Shown in pieces: positions 43,548-55,811 of a DNA stretch of 64,000 nucleotides. The number at the start of each line of letters is the position of its first letter. Within the stretch, counting starts at the first letter, position 1. The notes beneath the pieces are model-generated. The model did no database searches and was not told where the DNA came from. It saw only the letters and a list, made by a program, of their open reading frames with translations. The stretch is taken from NCBI GenBank assembly GCA_024195585.1, contig SWBL01000042.1:1-64000 (forward strand), read 5' to 3'. The position numbers and the translations under genes are program-made. This stretch comes from Aureobasidium sp. EXF-3400 (lineage: Eukaryota > Ascomycota > Dothideomycetes > Dothideales > Saccotheciaceae).

Positions 43548-46500
43548 TGTGCTATTTGTGTCTGGTCAGTCCAATTGATGGATGACGGTATGGCGGGGTA
43601 GGTTTACCTTGCTTGTATAACGCGAGGAGAATGAATCCACTATTGAAAAAGTTGGAATATGTGGTGAAGAGCAGAAGTTATTGTCAAAGTCGTTGGAGTG
43701 AGACAGCGAGAGACTGATGAGGTATGGCCGACTAGCAACGATGGTAAAAGGCAGGCACGAGTGGTCGAGAGAGATGGGGAGGAAGGTGATGATGGGATAT
43801 CTACTTGAGTGGTCAAAGTAAAAGATATATATAACAATCAAACCAAAACAATGCAGGCTAGATCTGCTATCAATGCAGCATACCCGGCAGCAGCAAGATA
43901 CAGAAGTAGAAGGGCAAAAGATCTTCGTTCTGGGGAGGCGTTGTTGGATCAGCCAGAAAAAAACGTTCGCGCTGCAAGCAAAGCTGAGACCTACGTCCAC
44001 ATCCCACAAGAAATGATGGCGTCTGGAGATGGGAATGAACGGCTAGCAGTGGAGGGGCGAGAAGCCAGAGTCAAAGAGGCTCTTGCGCCATGCGCACTTG
44101 CTCGAACAGGCAGCCAGCCCAAGACTGAATCGGGCTGAGGCGTGTGCAAATCTAGCGGACAGAGCAGCAAGCCTCTGTCGCACTGTTGCATGCGCCGCCA
44201 TTCCGTATCTTGGGCGTCGGAGTTGCTGCTCTGCTCATGTCACGACCCACCTTGGAGAGGGGTGAGCTGGAAGGGGATGAAGGCCCGAGTCTATTCAAGA
44301 AACACGGCAAGGGCACCCGTGTGGTACCTGGCACCATCATTCTTGATCATCCTCCCTCACTGCCAGCTGCTATTGCGAGAGCTGCTTCTCCAAACTTCCA
44401 CATGACATGATTCATCCATGTCCATGTCCACGGCTTCGGATGTGGGTAATCAAACTCCAGGCTTTATCAATTGGAAAGACGTCGCACGGATCGAGCGGGC
44501 CCATGCTGTATGCAGAGAAGGGCCGGCAGATTCTATTGCAGAACGACGTCTAGTGCTGGCGCGTGTCGACTTCCCTGCTGATAATGGTACTTGATCAAGA
44601 TACCATGTTTTCCGTTCCCGTAGGTGGGGGCTGCAATTGGCGTAGCGGAATGGTCGTGCCGGACATGCATGAGATCTAGCAGGGAACACTTGCAGCTTGC
44701 ATCAGTCATCGCACGTCTGCCCGGTCGACCCTTCGGGGACTTTCTCCTTGCACAACGCTGTGAACTTTCCTCTTTCTGCATGGCACCTGGATTCCAGGGG
44801 AACACATAGATCTGCAAGAGGCGGGACGATCTGTGAGACAAGATCTGTGGTATGAACTTGGAGAGAGATGACTTCATACTGCCTTTTTCTCCTTCGTCCA
44901 ACATCTGACACTCTCATGCTTCAATTCACCTAGCAAGTATACTCAAATGGTTTGGGGCTGGCTGACATTGTCATCTCCTTGGAATGGCCAAGTCCAACCA
45001 TGGCCTGTAGCTGCATATCTAGCACGGCGGGAGAAAGCCTGGGAGGATGGTGCCGTGCCGCTCAGAGATTCATGTGCGTGTTCAGAAGAAGCCTCGTGCA
45101 TAAAGCCACGGCGCGCCGGTCCTCTCAAAGGCCTGATAGAAAGACACCAGCAGAATCCTTGAAGTAATGACGGTGGATACAGCACTTTGATTAAGATCAG
45201 AGGCCTACCAAACATGAACCTGTCACTTTTGAGGAGTACATTCCTAGATGATCCTCGACCACGATATCTGAGATGAGAAGAGAATGGCACGAACCCCTGC
45301 CACCCCTCCTGTTCGAAACATGACCCTTGTTATTGCTGCCCAAGACCACTTTACCAGATCATCCACGATCTTGCGCCAGGTACGACATGGATAGTGTAGC
45401 ATGCGACCTCTGTATGTGACAACCGGTTCCAGTCGTCCAGCAGTATCTGCGGTAGCACAAGTAGCAGTATGCCATCACCCCTTTCCCACCAACCCGGTTG
45501 CAAGATATGTTTCTGTCATGCAGCCACACCTTATACTAATTCGTGGCACCGGAACATTTTATCCTGCTGCTGCCCATTCGACACCACTTGCTCCACATTC
45601 ATGAACCTGGTCGCTGGAAGGCCAGGCATGCGGCTTGTCTCGATCTTGATCTGACAGATTCCGTCTCTCCCATAGTGCCAAACATCTGCATACACATGCC
45701 TTGCAACTCGCATATCTACCGTCTCGCATCATGCTCATGCTGCACAGCGTCGCACCAGACGAGAAGAGATGCCACTGCGTGGGGCCTCAGGCTTGTGTGT
45801 ATGCGGAACTAGGCACCTGGTCAGTTAGCTTGTCATTCCATGAACCATAGCTGCTCATTATCTTGTGTTGCAGTAAGATTGCCTTTCCGTAGAGCGATCA
45901 GAAAAGAGTTTCTACACGCCGCATGCGCGCTAACTAGCATTCCACGAGATCTGAGTCCTTACCGTAGTCTGCACAACATTGTCTAATGATTGTGCAACTC
46001 TTCATATGGCGATGGCATGCTTATGCCAAACTCGGCCGAGTTTGAGCTGGGACTTCCGTTTCTTCTCGAACAACGACTGATCTAAGGTACACATGGCGTG
46101 CGGATCTGTCAAGCCATCGACTAAGACCCAGGACCGGATCAGACCACTGCAGGAACAGCCCGGAGCAAGTGCCACTTTGTGCGACCGAGCAATGTTACGC
46201 TGGATGCGTTGTGTTTTGGAAGCGTACGAGAGACTCTTGGAAGCAAAATACTTCTCGAAAACCTTTGCAGGTTAAGAAACGAGGCGTCGGCGTTGCAGGG
46301 CGAGATAATCACTTTGGATCAATTCAGGGAGGGTGTATGGAGACAATGTCAAAGGCGTTAGGAATGAAAAATCAGGTATCGCTGTCTGTACTAATCATAA
46401 ACAAAGGTCAGTCTTCTCAACCTCCGATATCCTCCTAGCAGCTTGCTGACATAGCTGCGCAACTTCTCCTCTCCTCTATCAACTTTTTGTTCTCATTGAG

Positions 46501-46640
46501 AGCATCGTTATGTGCATACTTCCTTCAATCAGTCTGGCTGTGATACCACGTAGGTCTGACCTCGGGGGTAAGAGAATGTAGATGGCGCGACGTCGTCAGT
46601 CCAGTCTCGATTGCGGGTCAGAACTGAGCACGCGAGTGAT
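43548..46640. other. 3.1-kb gene-poor interval
   Basis: The longest gene-free stretch in the window. Frames at 43566-44009 (minus), 44186-44410, 44533-44904 (minus) and 46093-46361 are short, lack known motifs and in part lack an ATG. There is no tRNA, no long repeat and no transposon terminal repeat that I can see. Base composition is mixed and not strongly AT-rich, so it does not look like a RIP-degraded element. Confidence 0.45.
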
Positions 46641-47532
46641 CTACTGGGTCTTCTTGGGGACACCCTGCTGCTGAGCTCCAGCGTAGCGGTTGATGTCGGT
46701 CAGGTCAGCGGCCTGCTTGATACCACTCTTGAGACCATCCCAGGCCTGTCTGACGGCAGGAGGCATGTCCTGACGGTTGGCAATGGTGTCACCACGAGCG
46801 GCCAGCTGGTTGACGGCCGACTGAACGAAGGTGCTCTGGTGGAAGCGAGCTCTGAGGAAGACGGTGTAGACAGCAATCAGGATCCATGAGCCCTTCTGGA
46901 AAAGGAGGGCAGAGAAACCCAGACGGAACCAGAGAGCGATCTCGAGGATAGCGACAAGAGTCATGGAAGAGTCGTAGTAGTTCTTGACGAAGTTGCCAAT
47001 GGTGTCGGCGAGGGGGGACGACTTGGGCTTCTCACCAGAAGCGGCAGCAGGCTGGGGCTGGATGGTGGGCAAAAGGTTGGATCTGGTGTAAGTTGCAACG
47101 TGGAAGACGGAGTAGACGGCGAAGGGCAGAATAGCAAGAGGAATCTGACGGGACCAGAGCCAGATCAAAGCCATGACTAAACAAATCAGTTGAGCTCGGA
47201 GCTTTAAAGTAGTTCGAGGGCTTACACAAGTATTGGACGTTCTCATCACCAATGATCTGAAGAGCGCCACCCTGAGCCTTTCCAGCACGAGCACGAGCGC
47301 GGAAGCTCTTAAAGACGACAATGCCGTATGTGGCAGCAGCAGCAACGAAAGCGGTGCGGTACGAGAAGGTAGCCCACTTGGAGTTTGGGTGGAAGGTCAT
47401 GTACGAGAGAGCGTAGCGGACCGAGGACAGCAGGAGGGTAACATGGCCAGCGAACCATGCGAACTGCAATGTCTGCACGAGCTGGAGCATGCGCTCCTGG
47501 AGAGGAAGGTTTGCAGGAGGAGGGGGGGCCAT
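46641..47532 (-). CDS. pom33: Pom33/Per33 (TMEM33) family membrane protein
   Basis: Exons 47532-47226 and 47176-46641 give 280 residues. The family is embedded in the ER and nuclear envelope and helps nuclear pore assembly and ER shaping in yeast. Seen here: a Pro-rich start (MAPPPPANLPLQERM), then hydrophobic segments LQFAWFAGHVTLLLSSVRY, FVAAAATYGIVVF, ALIWLWSRQIPLAILPF and SMTLVAILEIALWFRLGF, and a C-terminal amphipathic region around RARFHQSTFVQSAVNQLAARG that matches the conserved TMEM33 end, finishing GVPKKTQ. The junction QYL-FMALIWLW is in correct phase. Confidence 0.9.
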
Positions 47533-48435
47533 TGTAGGGGAGCTTGAGCAGGTCGTGTCAGTATGGACGCTGAGAGGAGTGCAGGAAAGAAAGAGCAGAG
47601 GCAGCAGAATGACAGGTGTTGGTCCAGTGGGGTCGTCATGGTCAGCGCTCTGCTGTGGCTGGCGCGCACGAACTCACGCGAGCTAGCAAGCTGGGGAAAA
47701 TGGACAGCGAGAATGTCACTTACTCTGCTGATGCTGTTGTTGCGACTGTGGACGCTATCCTGGAGTGAGTCTTGGAGGTGATAGGTGATGGCAAAGGTCG
47801 GGATGGATGGTTGTTTGCAAGCGGAATTGATTGCAGTCTGTTTATGGGAGTGAGAGAGAGAAGGAAGGTGCGACCTTTCAATCAGGGAAACCTCTCGGTG
47901 ACGTCGTGTCGTCATTTGTCCACGCACGCCAGCTCCGCGCACCCCAGCCACTGCATATGCATCTCGAGTCATCACAGCTCGTCAGAAATTCATGTCGTGA
48001 GAGCTTCCGGCGAGTGATTGTCAGGATGTGTAGCATCAACAAAAATTTACATCTATCTGCCGCGACACCGAACTGGCAGCTCATAGTACTCTACGTAGCT
48101 TATTAGTTCACCATCAGTCCACACGCGAGGCCTAGTGTCAAACTACAGGCACAAGAAGATTGTTGCAAGAATAACCATGCTGTTTCTCTTTTTCTCGCTT
48201 TTTTGTTGAATAAAGGTACAAGGTACTGAAAAGCAATTAAGTAAATTGACATGGAGGAAAACGCATCGGGAAACAAACAAAAAGCGCTGAGGTATCACAA
48301 CTTTGAACCCAACTTGTGCAAAGGCAGTCCAGCCCACCCTTGCCTCGCTGCTCAGCAATCGATGGTGATGATGTAGATTAACCACAATAGTAGTCTTGAC
48401 TTCTTCCGCATCCGCAATTGTCGATTGCGCCACAC
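47533..48435. other. Intergenic: pom33 promoter and septin 3' UTR
   Basis: About 900 bp with no credible gene. It is C/T-rich on the minus strand above 47532, as in a fungal core promoter. Confidence 0.5.
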
Positions 48436-50051
48436 TTAACCACGGATCGAGAAGCCCTTTCTCTTTCCCTTCTCTTCAACTGGTCGGCCTGTCTCGATAC
48501 GGCTCTTCTTCTCCTCGAGCTCGGCCTTCTGCTTGTCCAGCTGTTCCCTCATCTCGCGATGACGGGCATACAGCTCCTCTTCACTTTGCTTGAGCTTCTG
48601 CTCCTTCTCTTGAACCTTTTGTTGGAAGACCATCTTCATCTCGCGCTCCATCTTCTCCAGCTTCTGCTCGTGCAGCGAGCGCTCTTCCTCCTGCTTGGCT
48701 GCAGGGTTGATCTCCTTGAAGACGGAAGGATCTTGCTGCATGCCCAACGACTCGAGCTTGTCGGAACGGTAGTTCTCGTAGAGCGTGTTGTTGGTGTGTT
48801 CCTTGAGCTCTTCCATGTGTGTTCGGATAAGCATCTGGCGGAGTTTGGCGAAGTCGCAGTGATCCTCGTTGTCGACCTCGATAATACCCCAGGGGTACTT
48901 GCGACCACGCACCTTGCGGCCTTCGGGAGTAGAGACTTCGGTGTTGGCACCAACAACGGCGAAGGGAACCTTTGACATGATCTCCTGGTTCTCGGCAACC
49001 GTCTCTTCGTCGTCGAGCTCGTAACGAGGGCCTTCGAAAATCTGGATACCCTGGTGCTTGATGTCTGAGAGAATCTGAAATGTACGTCAGCATCAAGTTT
49101 AGCAGGGCTTGAGACACAATGTGCTTACTCTTTGTTTGAAGGAGATGATCTCCTCATCCGTGAGTGTATCAGCCTTGGCGATGACCGGGATGAGGTTGAC
49201 CTTGGTGTGCAGTCTACGCATGACCTCGATGTCGAGAGGCTTGAGCGAGTGACCAGTGGGCTGAATGAAGTACACACAGGCATGGATACGGTTGTCGACA
49301 ATGTTCATGCGGTTGACCTTGTTCTCGGCATCAAGATAAGCATCGAAGCGCTGCTCGATGTTCTCGACAATGGGGCGCCAGGATTCGTTGTTGTTGACGA
49401 AGTCACCGAAACCAGGAGTGTCGATAACATTCAATCTGAGACGTACGCCATTCTCCTCAATGTCTGCGCTGATGGACTGGATGGCGACAGTGGTAGGAGC
49501 GAAGTCGAGACTGGGTTGTTTCTGCTCCTTGGGTGGATACAGAGAGGTGTTGAACAGAGTGTTGACGAGAGTTGATTTTCCGAGACCAGATTCTCCTGTA
49601 CTGATGTCAGAAGCCGCACCTATGCACGATGGCGCTTGTGGTGGAACGTACCAACAACCATGACATTGAAGCTGAATCCTTTTCTGACACTCTTGCGGTG
49701 CCATTGGTTTGGCAGATTGGCAAATCCAACGAAACCGGTCAACTTCCTGCGCACAATGTTCTTCATGTCGCTTGCTGCAGCGGCGGCAGCCTTGGGGTCT
49801 CTGTGAGAGACAGTCTGAATTTGAGGTGATATGGAACCCATTAGGGGAGAGGTAGGGCTGCTATCAGAAGGAATCTGGGGAGGAGCTGGCGATGCGCGGA
49901 CCGGAGGAGGCGTGGGAGAGACGCCGTTGGAAGCTGTGTCGACGAGCTTTGTATCAGCATCATTCACGAACGAGTTGTTGGCATCGACGAATGCATCGGC
50001 GTCTGCAGGCTCTGCCTGAACAAACGATGCGCTTTCTTCGGTAGCGCTCAT
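48436..50051 (-). CDS. Septin, Cdc3 class (AspB-like)
   Basis: GTP-binding filament protein of the septum and cortex. Exons 50051-49652, 49595-49129 and 49074-48436 give 501 residues. A disordered Pro/Ser N-terminus is followed by a polybasic segment near [20 protein letters not shown], a likely membrane-binding patch. The GTPase core has G1 GESGLGKST (from residue 134), G3 DTPGFGD and G4 AKAD. The septin unique element includes [19 protein letters not shown]. The C-terminal coiled coil ([20 protein letters not shown] onward) is long, as in Cdc3-class septins. The tail ends [10 protein letters not shown]. Assignment to the Cdc3 group is by the C-terminal features and overall memory of AspB. 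Confidence 0.95.
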
Positions 50052-50876
50052 GGCGACAGAGCGAGAAGTGATGCTGCTTGAGATGCAAGAGGCAACGGAG
50101 GATGGTGAATTGGGAGAGTTGGCTTACCCATGGCGGGTGGATTTCGAGTTGTTGCGAGGTCGGACGTTCCTTCTTCTGTTGGCAAGCACGTGTCAGCACC
50201 CTGCACTTATAAACCTTCGTTTATCCTGAGCAAGTTTGCGGCGGCAAGAGCATCCGCTGTCGTGGTTGCCCGACAGTCCGCAGCTCAACTGCTGCTGGGA
50301 TTGGCATCCGCAAACGCGCCCCAACAGATTTGCTTACCTTTCAATTGTACAAGATGATATTTGAGAAGCGGTCCGAGAAGCGATAGACGAGGGTGAGAGT
50401 CACGGAAGTATCAACGCTACAAGATGGAGGTCGAATTGTGGAGGAAAGGGACAGCCAGCCTATAGCAGCCAAACCGCCGCGGAAAGGGGTCTGTGGGCGC
50501 GTGCGCTAAGAGAGGATGGAGAAGCAACCGCTGATCCTACACGCTTCTCACGATATCTCTATCATCCTCAAGAACATCATTTTCCGCGTCTGACCCTTTT
50601 TTTTATTTGTTTATCGAGCAGGACAAAGCAGCGCCGTTATTTTTGCCAGAGTCAGGGCAGCTTTCACAGTCAACACACTGTTTATCCGAATCAGGGAAGG
50701 CGTCATGCCGGCATGGAAGCGGCCAGGACATCCATCCTGGACACATCTCGAACTTAATTTTCATGCAAGCAAGTCGATTGTCCCGCACCACCACATCTCC
50801 AATCGTAGCCGTGCCAATCACCAAGGTACATATCCAAAACTCCCGACACCACGCTAAGTTCATATCCCATCATCTT
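50052..50876. other. Intergenic: septin promoter and exo70 3' flank
   Basis: No gene recognised. A possible leader intron of the septin gene lies just above 50051, since GGCTTACCC near 50120 would be a GTAAGCC donor on the minus strand. Confidence 0.4.
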
Positions 50877-52778
50877 TTACCCCAGATTTGTGAGCACTGC
50901 ATTGAGCTGCGTCTTGTCGTACTTGACATACTTGCCTTTACCCTTGTCAATCTCATGATACCTGTCCCAATGACGACTGTAGAGAGGCTCGATGAGTCTC
51001 TGGACATCTCTTGCGAGTGAAACCTTGACCTCCTTCTCCATCTTGTAGGTCTTATGTTTGGCAACCATCTCATCGAACGATGTATTGAATGCACGGAACT
51101 TTTCCTTCATCGCGTCTTTCTCCTTCGATGACAGAGCCTTAACAAATGCTGCTGAATCGACTGCAGTTCCTGTACTGGGAGGACGAGGACCACGATTGGT
51201 GTACTGCACATCGAGCAGATAAGCCGATACCTCATTCCAGGTAGTCATGTAATGCTTAGTCGCTTTGACACGCCAGGCCTCTATCTTGGGTTGTGCAGGC
51301 TCCAACAATGGACCAAGTTCAGAGCTTCGAATCATACGGTCTATGATGGCAATGTTGTTTGCCAAGAAAACGCCCTGCACACCCTTGCTCTTCTGCAAAG
51401 CCTGAGAACGCGCCTCCAGGTTGGAGAGGAGAGTGTTTATGGTGTCTGCAGCGTAGTCTGCAAACAACTTGCGACCATCGGCACCAACATCGAAGGTTTT
51501 GAGGGTGGGTATAGAGCTGCTCGATGATGCCGGTCCCGGTGCAGACCATCCACCCTTCCCAAGAGATGTTAAAATGGACGACAATGGTACAAGGAAGCTG
51601 GTCATTGCCTGCAATCGGGTCATCACTTCCGAGGTCAGTGAGATTGCGGAACCATCGGCTGGTAGTTGCATCATCTGCTGCACTCGGTTCCGTACATCTG
51701 TTAAGAGTGCCGAGAGCGATGACTTTGCAGTTTCCCGTACAGGCTTGAGGGCATCAGCTAATTCGACCTTCAGCTCTCCTGTTTTACTATCAATCTCAAG
51801 GGCCGTGTCTGACACAACTTCGATGATTTCATAAGCCAGGAAACAGTCGCTCGTTATGTTGTCCTTGATATGTCGGTCAATATCTCTCAAGGTCGTGGCA
51901 AAGGCCTTCAGAGCACCTTGGCAGGTCATTGACAAAACCTGACCCCACTCCTCACGATCGAATATGGGGCAGATGTTGTCGTATTCGGCAATAAACATGC
52001 CCTTTATACCTGCGGCGTACATACCAATGGCATTATCACCTCTCTTATAGACCGTAGCCGTACTTGGATTCTGCTTTCGAGCAGTGGCCAGACAGGCAGC
52101 AGCCATGTTTTGTAAACTCGCGGTGATGTATTGACCTCTTACTTCAGCATATACTTTTGCGGTGGGCGTGCCCCTCGAGTCGCCCTGAGCAAGTTCGGCA
52201 GCCGACGAAGATGCATGTGCATTGATGGTTCGTAAGTGGGCCATTTTGCTGGACGAGATACGAGGGAAGTCGATGTTCTTGGTGATGAAATGGAGCGGCT
52301 CGACCGGAGCTACCCCATCACGAAGGGTACTCTGGAAGACGTCTTGGAGCTGTCGGCTGCCGACGCTTAACAGACCGTTGAGCTCAGAGATGGCTTGCTG
52401 GTTGGAGCGGAGATTGGTTTGCTTCAGGTCACCCAGAGCCTGGCGTGTGCGATCGATGGATGCTATGTATTCGTTCAAACCAACGCTCTGGGGGCTTGAG
52501 CGTAGGACCTGCTCTTCTCTATTACGCATATTCAGGGGCTCGCGGATTCTGTCGATGGCCATGATGACGCGATCGATGTTTGCATTGGTTGTCTGGAGTT
52601 TTTGGGTGTTTCCGTAGATGGGCCCGATGGCCTCTTCGACTGTCTTTCCGCTGGTCTCGAGACGGCTCATAGAAGCTTGGATCTTCTTGGTCAAGCTCTT
52701 CATCTTGGACAGGTTCGCGTAGAGCACCTCGACCTCGGCGCTCTCCTCAGCGAACGCAGCCCTCTTCGGACCTGCCAT
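50877..52778 (-). CDS. exo70: Exocyst subunit Exo70
   Basis: Tethers secretory vesicles to the plasma membrane at growth sites. Single exon, 633 residues, matching fungal Exo70 length. The N-terminus is helical and coiled-coil prone (LYANLSKMKSLTKKIQASMSRLE), and the stacked helical rods of the exocyst fold follow. Family landmarks include NIAIIDRMIRSSELGPLL in the third quarter and a C-terminal FRAFNTSFDEMVAKHKTYKM with basic VSLARDVQRLIEPLYSRHWDRY, the region that binds phosphoinositides and Rho3 in yeast. The start context is clear and the next gene diverges 478 bp upstream. Confidence 0.95.
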   Translation of the reverse strand: MAGPKRAAFAEESAEVEVLYANLSKMKSLTKKIQASMSRLETSGKTVEEAIGPIYGNTQKLQTTNANIDRVIMAIDRIREPLNMRNREEQVLRSSPQSVGLNEYIASIDRTRQALGDLKQTNLRSNQQAISELNGLLSVGSRQLQDVFQSTLRDGVAPVEPLHFITKNIDFPRISSSKMAHLRTINAHASSSAAELAQGDSRGTPTAKVYAEVRGQYITASLQNMAAACLATARKQNPSTATVYKRGDNAIGMYAAGIKGMFIAEYDNICPIFDREEWGQVLSMTCQGALKAFATTLRDIDRHIKDNITSDCFLAYEIIEVVSDTALEIDSKTGELKVELADALKPVRETAKSSLSALLTDVRNRVQQMMQLPADGSAISLTSEVMTRLQAMTSFLVPLSSILTSLGKGGWSAPGPASSSSSIPTLKTFDVGADGRKLFADYAADTINTLLSNLEARSQALQKSKGVQGVFLANNIAIIDRMIRSSELGPLLEPAQPKIEAWRVKATKHYMTTWNEVSAYLLDVQYTNRGPRPPSTGTAVDSAAFVKALSSKEKDAMKEKFRAFNTSFDEMVAKHKTYKMEKEVKVSLARDVQRLIEPLYSRHWDRYHEIDKGKGKYVKYDKTQLNAVLTNLG

Positions 52779-53255
52779 GCTGGAGTCTTATGAATGAGAT
52801 AGCGAATCCAGAGCTGAGAGATGGCGATATCAATGCATGCTGAAGAGTGAAAGATCTGGCGTGGATACTGGCTTCGTGCAGGAGTAGCTAGCGATGTAGA
52901 GTAAACATGGGAAAGACGTTGGCAACAAGAGATGCAACCAAGAGGACAGAGTTGGTCGTTCGACCTGACTCATGATCGTGTGGAGCAAGTACCGCGGCAC
53001 GTGTCACGCCGGCCAAAGCAGCGGCAAGGATCGCGTGATGATGTGGATGCGTGTTCCTGTTTCTGTTCCTGAAAACGCATATCGTAGCCATGACGAGCTA
53101 ACTCTAGAACTGCAGAACCTGTTCTTTCTGCTGAAGATCCTCGTCGTGGCAGTGCTGCCCAGTGTGCCTTGCACAAGTTCTGACAACCTACCATCTTCTG
53201 TTCTCACATGCCTTTCTAAAATCCCATCATTATTATCATCAACAATGCCAATCCA
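52779..53255. promoter_or_regulatory. Divergent promoter, exo70 / cPLA2 gene
   Basis: Start codons of two divergent genes are 477 bp apart, so both promoters lie here. No specific factor site was identified by eye. Confidence 0.5.
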
Positions 53256-55811
53256 ATGTTACCAATGCTCAGATCAAGTACTTTCCGCTACAACATAAAG
53301 TCCCGTGTGGGCTGGTGAGTTCCTTCAGTAGACCAATCCTTATCATGTGAGACATACTAAACTTCCTCCAGTCGCCGGCAGCTCCACCAAGCCTCGCCAG
53401 GCTACAAACGCTCACACAGAAACACAACTCGTGCCGTCGCTACAATCGTAATTTGTGCAGGCACATACGCTCTGACTTCTTCTCCTCAGCTTCTGCATGC
53501 AGATAGTTCTGAGGATTCACAGTCCGATGACTGGTTCTCGTGGCCAGTGTTTATCAAGAAATCAGGCTCTAATGACTTAAAGGTGCAATCTGGACCAACT
53601 GGCACTGGAGATGATGGCAACCAAGCTCGACCAGGTCAGCAAGCGCCACCCTCTCAAACGAAAGGCCATGAAGCTTCAGACATCAGTGAGGCTCTAGAAG
53701 ACTCCGATGTATCGGCATGGCGCACCATGGTCGGGAGTTTCGAATCAGCCAAGGACAGCATTGTCAATTTTGAAATCTCCAAGCTTGGTGAGAAAATCGC
53801 AGGCACAATTGTACCACGATGGGTCAAGGTTATACCTGGATACATATCCAAATTGCAAAATGAGCTGTCTATGGCTCCTGGTTCTCTGGCCGAGGAGATC
53901 TGGCATGAAGCTAACGATCCCGAGATCAATCCTGAGATCATTTGGGACGCACGAGTTCGAGTATCAGATGACATCTGTAAAGAGGAGCGTGATTTCCTAG
54001 AGAAAAGGAAGTTACGCACAACTGCTGCTCTGGCCAGATACCTCGGTGTGCCCGAAGCAGAAATACATCCGGCTGATGTACCAATCATCGCGATGTGTGG
54101 ATCTGGTGGCGGTCTTCGCGCTCTGGTTGCTGGCACTTCTTCATACCTCTCTGCGCACGAAGCAGGGCTATTCGACTGCGTGACATACACAGCAGGTGTC
54201 AGTGGTTCCTGCTGGTTACAAACCTTGTTTTACTCTTCTGTCGGCCAACAAAATCATGGCCGTATGATCAATCACCTCAAAAGCCGTCTCAACGTCCATA
54301 TTGCGTATCCTCCGGCGGCGCTCTCTCTTCTCAGTAGCGCGCCTACCAGCAAATATCTCCTTAGTGGAATGGTGGAAAAGATGAAGGGTGTACCGGACGC
54401 CGCCTTCGGTCTTGTGGATGTATACGGCCTTCTCCTGGGCGCACGTCTACTAGTTCCTAGAGGCGAGCTAGGCATTTCAGACCACGATTTCAAAGTATCC
54501 AACCAACGGCAATATACCGACTCTGGTGCTTACCCGCTTCCCATATATACAGCTGTCCGTCACGAAATACCTGAGGTGGTCCGGTCACAAGATCGTGCCA
54601 TGAGCCTGAAGGACGAGAACTCGAGGGCGATTGCTAGAGCGGAGTCATGGTTCCAGTGGTTCGAATGGACACCTTACGAGTTTTTCTGTGAGGAGCTCGG
54701 AGCCGGAATCCCAACTTGGGCCATCGGTCGCAAATTCGACGGAGGTCACAGCGTCTGGAGAGAGAACGGTCTTGCGCTGCCCGAGCTTCGAGTTCCTCTG
54801 CTAATGGGCATCTGGGGAAGCGCATTCTGTGCGACACTGTCTCATTACTACAAGGAAGTTCGACCTCTCGTTCGCAGTCTTGCTGGATTCAGTGGCATTG
54901 ACCAATTGATTGCTGAGAAAGATGATGACCTTACTAAAGTTCATCCTTTCGAACCAGCGTCCATACCAAACTTTGCTGCAAATATGGAGAGCCTTCTGCC
55001 TCAGTCATGTCCTCAGAGCGTTCACAATGTCACAACACTACAACTCATGGACGCTGGTATGAGCAACAATCTCCCTATATATCCACTCCTACGTCCCGGA
55101 AGAAACATTGACGTTCTGATCGCATTTGACGCTTCTGCAGATGTCAGAAAAGACAATTGGATCAAAGTGACCGATGGCTATGTCAAACAACGAGGGATCA
55201 AAGGTTGGCCTGTTGGTGCTGGGTGGCCTAGTGAGGAACTGAGCGAGGAGCAGACCCTGAAGGAGCTCGAACAAGCACAGGTCACAACGGAGAAAGAAGC
55301 AGTTGCCAGAATCGAGCGTGCACAACAAGCAGAAGCTTCTGGTGCCGTCATGGCAGGCGACAAGGTCCCGGCCAAACCCACCGAATTGGGATATTGCACT
55401 GTCTGGGTTGGCACAACCGAGGAGCGCGAGAATGAAACAGAACCCCCTCTGTCGAAACAAGTCGAAGAGGAATGGGAGCTCATGAGGCCAGATGCTGGTA
55501 TTGCCGTGATCTACTTCCCTTTTCTCAAGAACGACAAGGTTCCAGGCGTCGACCCACAGACATCAGATTTCATGAGCACATGGAACTTCGTCTACACAGA
55601 TGCCGAGATTGACAAAGTTGTTTCATTGGCTCGAGCGAATTTCGAGGAAGGAAAGGAACAAACCAAACGCACGATCCGAGCAGTTTGGGAAAGGAAGAAG
55701 AAACAACGTCTGGAGCGTGAAGCGGAAGCAAAGGAGATCCGGAGGCAGACAAGAATGAGGAAGGTCAACAAGGTTCATCAATACGGTGATCATGGCGACC
55801 AATTCAGTTGA
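53256..55811 (+). CDS. plaA: Cytosolic-type phospholipase A2 with mitochondrial-like N-terminus
   Basis: Exons 53256-53314 and 53372-55811 give 832 residues starting MLPMLRSSTFRYN. The N-terminus is rich in Arg/Ser and free of acids for ~50 residues, then has a hydrophobic AVATIVICAGTYAL segment. It therefore looks like a mitochondrial presequence plus membrane anchor; the Aspergillus PlaA family is reported to be mitochondrial. The catalytic domain has the oxyanion motif GSGGGLRAL (~262), the nucleophile motif GVSGSCW (~295), and the dyad Asp in DAGMSNNLP (~580), as in cPLA2/patatin-like lipases. The C-terminal end is a charged helix with RKKKQRLEREAEAKEIRRQ. It would hydrolyse glycerophospholipids at sn-2. 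Confidence 0.9.

Noticed and set aside
44186..44410. 74-codon frame with moderately protein-like composition
   Set aside because: It lacks an ATG at its start, has a stop close upstream, no credible upstream exon and no recognisable family.
46093..46361. Two overlapping short frames, one reading ENLCRLRNEASALQGEI
   Set aside because: Helix-like composition but frames cannot be joined by a normal intron and no domain is seen.
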